From: Sphingobacteriaceae bacterium
Lineage (GTDB): Bacteria; Bacteroidota; Bacteroidia; Sphingobacteriales; Sphingobacteriaceae
NCBI GenBank assembly: GCA_947479815.1
Contig: CANKAT010000026.1
Coordinates: 1 to 36,462 of the forward strand
Reading direction: 5' to 3'
DNA: 36,462 nucleotides
A program made the translations under genes and the position numbers. The notes under the pieces are model-generated. The model ran no database searches. It had not been told where the DNA came from and saw only the letters and a list, made by a program, of their open reading frames with translations. This document shows positions 33,241 to 36,462 of this stretch, piece after piece (within the stretch, counting starts at the first letter, position 1; every line of letters starts with the position of its first letter).

Positions 33241-34638
33241 CTACTTTTTGTTAATAAACTCATACCCTTTTGGTGGCCAAATGCCTGTACTTAGTTCGGT
33301 TGGAGGCCAAGGATTTTTAGGTATATATGGTTCATACCCTTCGCCTGAGTATTTCATTTCCAAAAATGGGGTCTTCTTTAATTTACCACCTTCATTAAGT
33401 GATCGGATACCCATATCAATAATACTACTAGTGAATAGGCTTCGTTCAAAAGGTGCAGGTGGCTTGCCCGTCATAATAAATTGTTCGATATTATAACACA
33501 GGTAGCTAGTGTGATAGCGTCCAACACTCGCATCAAGAACAAATTCTGTAGAAACAATTTTACCATCAGCATGGGCTGCATATGCCCATCCCGACCTATT
33601 ATTCAGGCCATCTGGCCTAGTTTGCAATTGAAATCCATTTAGCATTAGAATTACCCCCCTGGTACCATCAATGTAAGATACTTTTACTGCGTACGGCATT
33701 GTAACTAAATCGCGAATTGAACCTGGAAGCTTAAATGAAATCCTATCATAAGCTGCTTGAACTAATTTCCAGGAAATTTCTCCCGAATCCATTGCAGCCC
33801 AAACCTCATCACCTTTAAGCGTTTGAACGCTTGCAACACCTGTTTCTCCGCCAGCTCTGCGCTCAAGCATTAACTGCAGAATTTCTGTTACATGGAAACC
33901 ATAAGAATCGAGAGTAGATGGTCCAATTGCCACAGCTTCAGTAATTTTTGTACCTAAAGGATGAACTAGATAAGGATCACGCGAGGTATAGGTCAAAGAT
34001 GATCCTGTCATCATAGGAACATTTAGTTCTTTTGCCCGATCAAAAATCCACTTACTATCAAGCCAACTATAAGACAAGGCCTTGTCTGAATAGATTGGAA
34101 CTGATTTATTGGAAGCATCAAATACTCTGAAAATTTGTTCTAAAGTATTCATACGGGGATACATTTTTTCGCCAAAGCGATTATTTGGGTAATCGCCATG
34201 CTCCCCGATGTAAACAACAGCATCAACCGCCAGTTTATCTCCTCCCAGTGTTAATGCATCAGCAATAGTGGGATATAAAGTGACGCCATTTTTTTTGGCC
34301 ATCTGAACACCAATATCATTAGATCCAATTTGCGCAATATACATTGACACTATCTTTATTTTTGGAGGAACTATACCCTGGCCCTGATCCATCGGACTTC
34401 CCAAAAAAAGTTTAGTGCCTATAGCATCCGCATGCGATATACTGAAATATATATTACATATAAAAGCTACTGTTTTAAGTCCATCAGGATTATTTAATTG
34501 ATGGTCGGGTTCTTGGAAAAGAATAGGATTTATACCCTCACTTCCAAAACTCAATCCTGGGACAATTGATAAACTAGCTAAAGCTAAGCCCGTCTTTTTA
34601 ATAAAGTTTCTTCGGTGATTAAATTTTTCTAATTTCAT
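33241..34638 (-). CDS. Conserved Tat-exported protein of unknown function
   Basis: A 465-residue protein with a twin-arginine signal (NHRRNFIKKTGLALASL) from the ATG at 34638; a GTG four codons upstream is less likely. The body resembles proteins annotated hypothetical in Planctomycetes and other phyla. Marked motifs are SHADAIGTKLFLG, YPTIADAL, VVYIGEHGDYP (GEHGDYP at 145-151), and MTGSSLTYT. The early part suggests a Rossmann-like fold with distant likeness to Gfo/Idh/MocA proteins, but the typical NAD motif is not seen. It is the first gene of the minus-strand cluster, next to the operator-like palindromes. I do not assign a reaction. Confidence 0.8.
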   Translation of the reverse strand: MKLEKFNHRRNFIKKTGLALASLSIVPGLSFGSEGINPILFQEPDHQLNNPDGLKTVAFICNIYFSISHADAIGTKLFLGSPMDQGQGIVPPKIKIVSMYIAQIGSNDIGVQMAKKNGVTLYPTIADALTLGGDKLAVDAVVYIGEHGDYPNNRFGEKMYPRMNTLEQIFRVFDASNKSVPIYSDKALSYSWLDSKWIFDRAKELNVPMMTGSSLTYTSRDPYLVHPLGTKITEAVAIGPSTLDSYGFHVTEILQLMLERRAGGETGVASVQTLKGDEVWAAMDSGEISWKLVQAAYDRISFKLPGSIRDLVTMPYAVKVSYIDGTRGVILMLNGFQLQTRPDGLNNRSGWAYAAHADGKIVSTEFVLDASVGRYHTSYLCYNIEQFIMTGKPPAPFERSLFTSSIIDMGIRSLNEGGKLKKTPFLEMKYSGEGYEPYIPKNPWPPTELSTGIWPPKGYEFINKK

Positions 34639-34737
34639 TATATACAACACTTAATACTAATATTTTAGCAATCTAAACTTATATAAATGTATTATTAAGA
34701 GAAAAAAAACTTGACAGAATTCTAACAAAAAAATACC

Positions 34738-34768
34738 GGGAACGGTCCCAAATTTCGGGAGCGCTCCC
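34738..34768. promoter_or_regulatory. Two LacI-type operator palindromes
   Basis: GGGAACGGTCCC (34738-34749) and GGGAGCGCTCCC (34757-34768) lie 19 bp apart, centre to centre, on nearly the same face of the helix. Both have the CG-centred inverted form typical of LacI/GalR-family sites. They sit in the gap between the divergent starts of the Tat-exported protein and the serine hydrolase, about 100 and 160 bp from them. The LacI gene at 23688 is the obvious partner. TTGACA at 34711-34716 is a possible promoter piece, but no good TAnnTTTG was found. Confidence 0.72.
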
Positions 34769-34929
34769 ATAATATTCAGAAGAATTTCTAATTTATATAG
34801 CTATATGATACTATATACCAAACCTAGAGTTGGAAATTTATGCTAGTCAGAATATCTTAATCATTTTTTATGTTAATTCAAAAGCCCAACAGCCTAATAA
34901 ATATGTATAGATTTATAAAAAATAAAATA

Positions 34930-36075
34930 ATGATCAAATTACTTTCTCCAAAAATTACATCCATCCTTTTTCTACTTTTTATTTCATTATCTGGATTTGC
35001 TCAAAATGAAAAAGCAGAAGCTGATTTGGGTGAGATCATGAAAAAACTAGACGTAGTGGGGCTTTCTGTCGCCGTAGTAAAGAAAGGCAATATTATTTAC
35101 AGCCATTCTTTTGGAGTGAAAGATAACACCACCAATGCTCCCCTCACTGATGAAAATATCTTCCGGATTGCTTCGATATCCAAGTCATTCTCAGCCACTT
35201 CAATCATGCAGTTGATAGAAGCTGGAAAGCTTTCACTGGATGATGATTTCAGTAATCTGGTGGGCTTCAATATTAGGAATCCTAAATTTCCGGAAACAGT
35301 AATCACCTTGAGAATGATCTTATCCCATACTTCAAGCATTAACGATAGCCAGGGATATTTTACACTTGATGCCATTAATCCGGCTAAAAACCCAGATTGG
35401 CAAAAATGCTATAGCGATTTTAAACCAGGAACAGATTATCGCTATTGTAATCTAAATTATAACATGATCGGAACCGTGATTGAGAAATACTCAGGAGAAC
35501 GCTTCGATCAATATGTAAATAAACACATCTTAAATCCATTGGGTTTATATGGAGGATACAATGTTGATTCATTGGATGCTATGCGCTTTGCCACTTTGCA
35601 CGAATACAATACAAGCACTAAAAGATTAATCCCATCACCATTAGCTTACGCTCCCAGAAAAGAGGAAATAAAGAATTATGTAATGGGATACAGTACCCCT
35701 ATTTTTTCTCCAACCGGTGGAATGAAAATTTCTGCTACCGACCTTGCAAAATATATGACCATGCATATGAACTATGGTAAATATAAAGGAACCAGAATCA
35801 TGTCAAAGAAAAGTGCCCGCTTAATGCAAACCAAAATATCTGAGGAAGAAGGCTATGGAATGGCAATTGCAAATCGTGAAGATGTTATACCGGGTAAAAT
35901 AATGACCGGACATACTGGTTCAGCATACGGACTATACAGCGCCATGTTTTTTAATCCTAAAGAGAAATTTGGAATTGTGGTGATTACTAATGGCTGTAAT
36001 CCAAGCTCAAGAAATGGACTAAATGATGTTTTAAGGGCTGGAGTGAATAGTTTGTACGAGAATTTTATTAAGTAG
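34930..36075 (+). CDS. Secreted S12 serine hydrolase (class C beta-lactamase fold)
   Basis: A 381-residue penicillin-binding-protein-like hydrolase. Active-site motifs are S82-I-S-K85 (SxxK), YCN in YRYCNLNYN (YxN), and HTG in MTGHTGSAYG. The ATG at 34930 gives a clean signal peptide (MIKLLSPKITSILFLLFISL, ending GFAQ); earlier Met codons at 34870 and 34906 would add a long charged leader. Relatives include D-aminopeptidases, esterases and amidases, so the substrate is open. It diverges from the cluster and shares the operator region, so it is probably co-regulated. Its TAG stop lies directly before a heptamer array. Confidence 0.9.
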   Translation: MIKLLSPKITSILFLLFISLSGFAQNEKAEADLGEIMKKLDVVGLSVAVVKKGNIIYSHSFGVKDNTTNAPLTDENIFRIASISKSFSATSIMQLIEAGKLSLDDDFSNLVGFNIRNPKFPETVITLRMILSHTSSINDSQGYFTLDAINPAKNPDWQKCYSDFKPGTDYRYCNLNYNMIGTVIEKYSGERFDQYVNKHILNPLGLYGGYNVDSLDAMRFATLHEYNTSTKRLIPSPLAYAPRKEEIKNYVMGYSTPIFSPTGGMKISATDLAKYMTMHMNYGKYKGTRIMSKKSARLMQTKISEEEGYGMAIANREDVIPGKIMTGHTGSAYGLYSAMFFNPKEKFGIVVITNGCNPSSRNGLNDVLRAGVNSLYENFIK

Positions 36076-36462
36076 AATCAGGAACCAAGAGCCAAGAACC
36101 AAGAACCAAGAACCAAGAACCAAGAACCAAGACAAAAGATCAAAGACAAAAGACAAAAGATCAAAGACAAAAGACTTTGTAGTGCTAATTTGCGTATTGA
36201 GTATTGAGTATTGAGATAGATTCTGCTTCAGGCTTCAGACCTCTGACTTCAGACCTCTTACCTCAGAAAACAGATAACAGATAACAGACAACTGATAACA
36301 GACAACTGATAACTGACAACTGACAACAGAACCAGGAACAAAGATCAAAGACAAAGGACTATTCAGTGCTAATTTGAGTATTGAGTAAGGAGTATTGATT
36401 ATAGAGTATTGAGTATTGAGATAGATTCTGCTTCAGGCTTCAGACCTCTGACTTCAGACCTC
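36076..36462. repeat. Heptamer-repeat region at the right edge
   Basis: A heptamer array that starts immediately after the S12 hydrolase stop codon. It begins with AACCAAG words, then ACAAAAG and ATCAAAG, a spacer holding GTGCTAATTTG, TATTGAG words, a GATAGATTCTGCTTCAGG link, CAGACCT words, CAGATAA and CAACTGA words (about 19 in one phase), and again ACAAAGATC words. The block at 36213-36257 recurs identically at 36418-36462 (45 bp, offset 205 bp), where the window ends. It is the same element as at 1-550, in the opposite orientation. No coding frame is supported. Confidence 0.9.

Overview
The window is an AT-rich chromosomal segment of a Bacteroidota bacterium, most likely from the Sphingobacteriales. 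The evidence is the MurF-alanine racemase fusion, Bacteroidota-type promoter cores (TTTG, a spacer of about 18-19 nt, then TAnnTTTG) before vapBC and, with a partial TTG upstream element, before tRNA-Gly, near-absent Shine-Dalgarno sites, TTG starts, Tat-type leaders, and a bacillithiol-disulfide-reductase-like flavoprotein. No species is assigned.

Layout. Positions 1-550 hold a dense array of 7-bp repeats directly after the stop codon of mutS (551-3163, minus). Next come galM, a TrmH/SpoU-type RNA methylase, and gltB-gltD (glutamate synthase; start and stop codons overlap). From 11320 there is the SRP RNA gene, a broken S23-type four-helix-bundle gene with octamer repeats on both sides, then fsa, a YpdA/Bdr-like reductase, and a GmhB-like phosphatase read towards the reductase. 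From 14.7 to 21.7 kb lie an OPT transporter, an outer-membrane barrel-like protein, a DUF502 protein overlapping murF-alr, and recX. A tRNA block (Gly-GCC, Leu-UAA) carries two broken tRNA-Leu pieces. It is followed by a VapBC-like toxin-antitoxin pair and a lone HipB-like regulator.

The right third (23.7-36.1 kb) is a probable catabolic locus. A LacI regulator converges on six minus-strand genes: an FAD oxidoreductase with a C-terminal beta-sandwich, two related sodium:solute symporters, a DapA/NanA-type lyase without the usual catalytic Tyr, a Tat-exported M19 dipeptidase, and a Tat-exported conserved protein of unknown function. A secreted S12 serine hydrolase is divergent from them. Two tandem 12-bp palindromes in the divergent promoter region look like LacI-family operators. 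The substrate is unknown; exported peptidase-like enzymes point to an amino-acid-containing or amide-linked compound.

The most unusual content is non-coding. Phase-locked heptamer arrays begin at or within a few bases of the stop codons of five separate genes (mutS, fsa, the YpdA-like gene, the gmhB-like gene, the S12 hydrolase). Their words form a dispersed compound unit that repeats with a 205-bp offset at the right edge and appears inverted at the left edge. A 16-bp palindrome, CCCGATAGCTATCGGG, interrupts the same heptamer three times as an exact 15-nt insertion, and also lies inside the D-loop and T-loop positions of the two broken tRNA-Leu copies. This looks like a small dispersed palindromic element plus an unexplained process that generates heptamer arrays.
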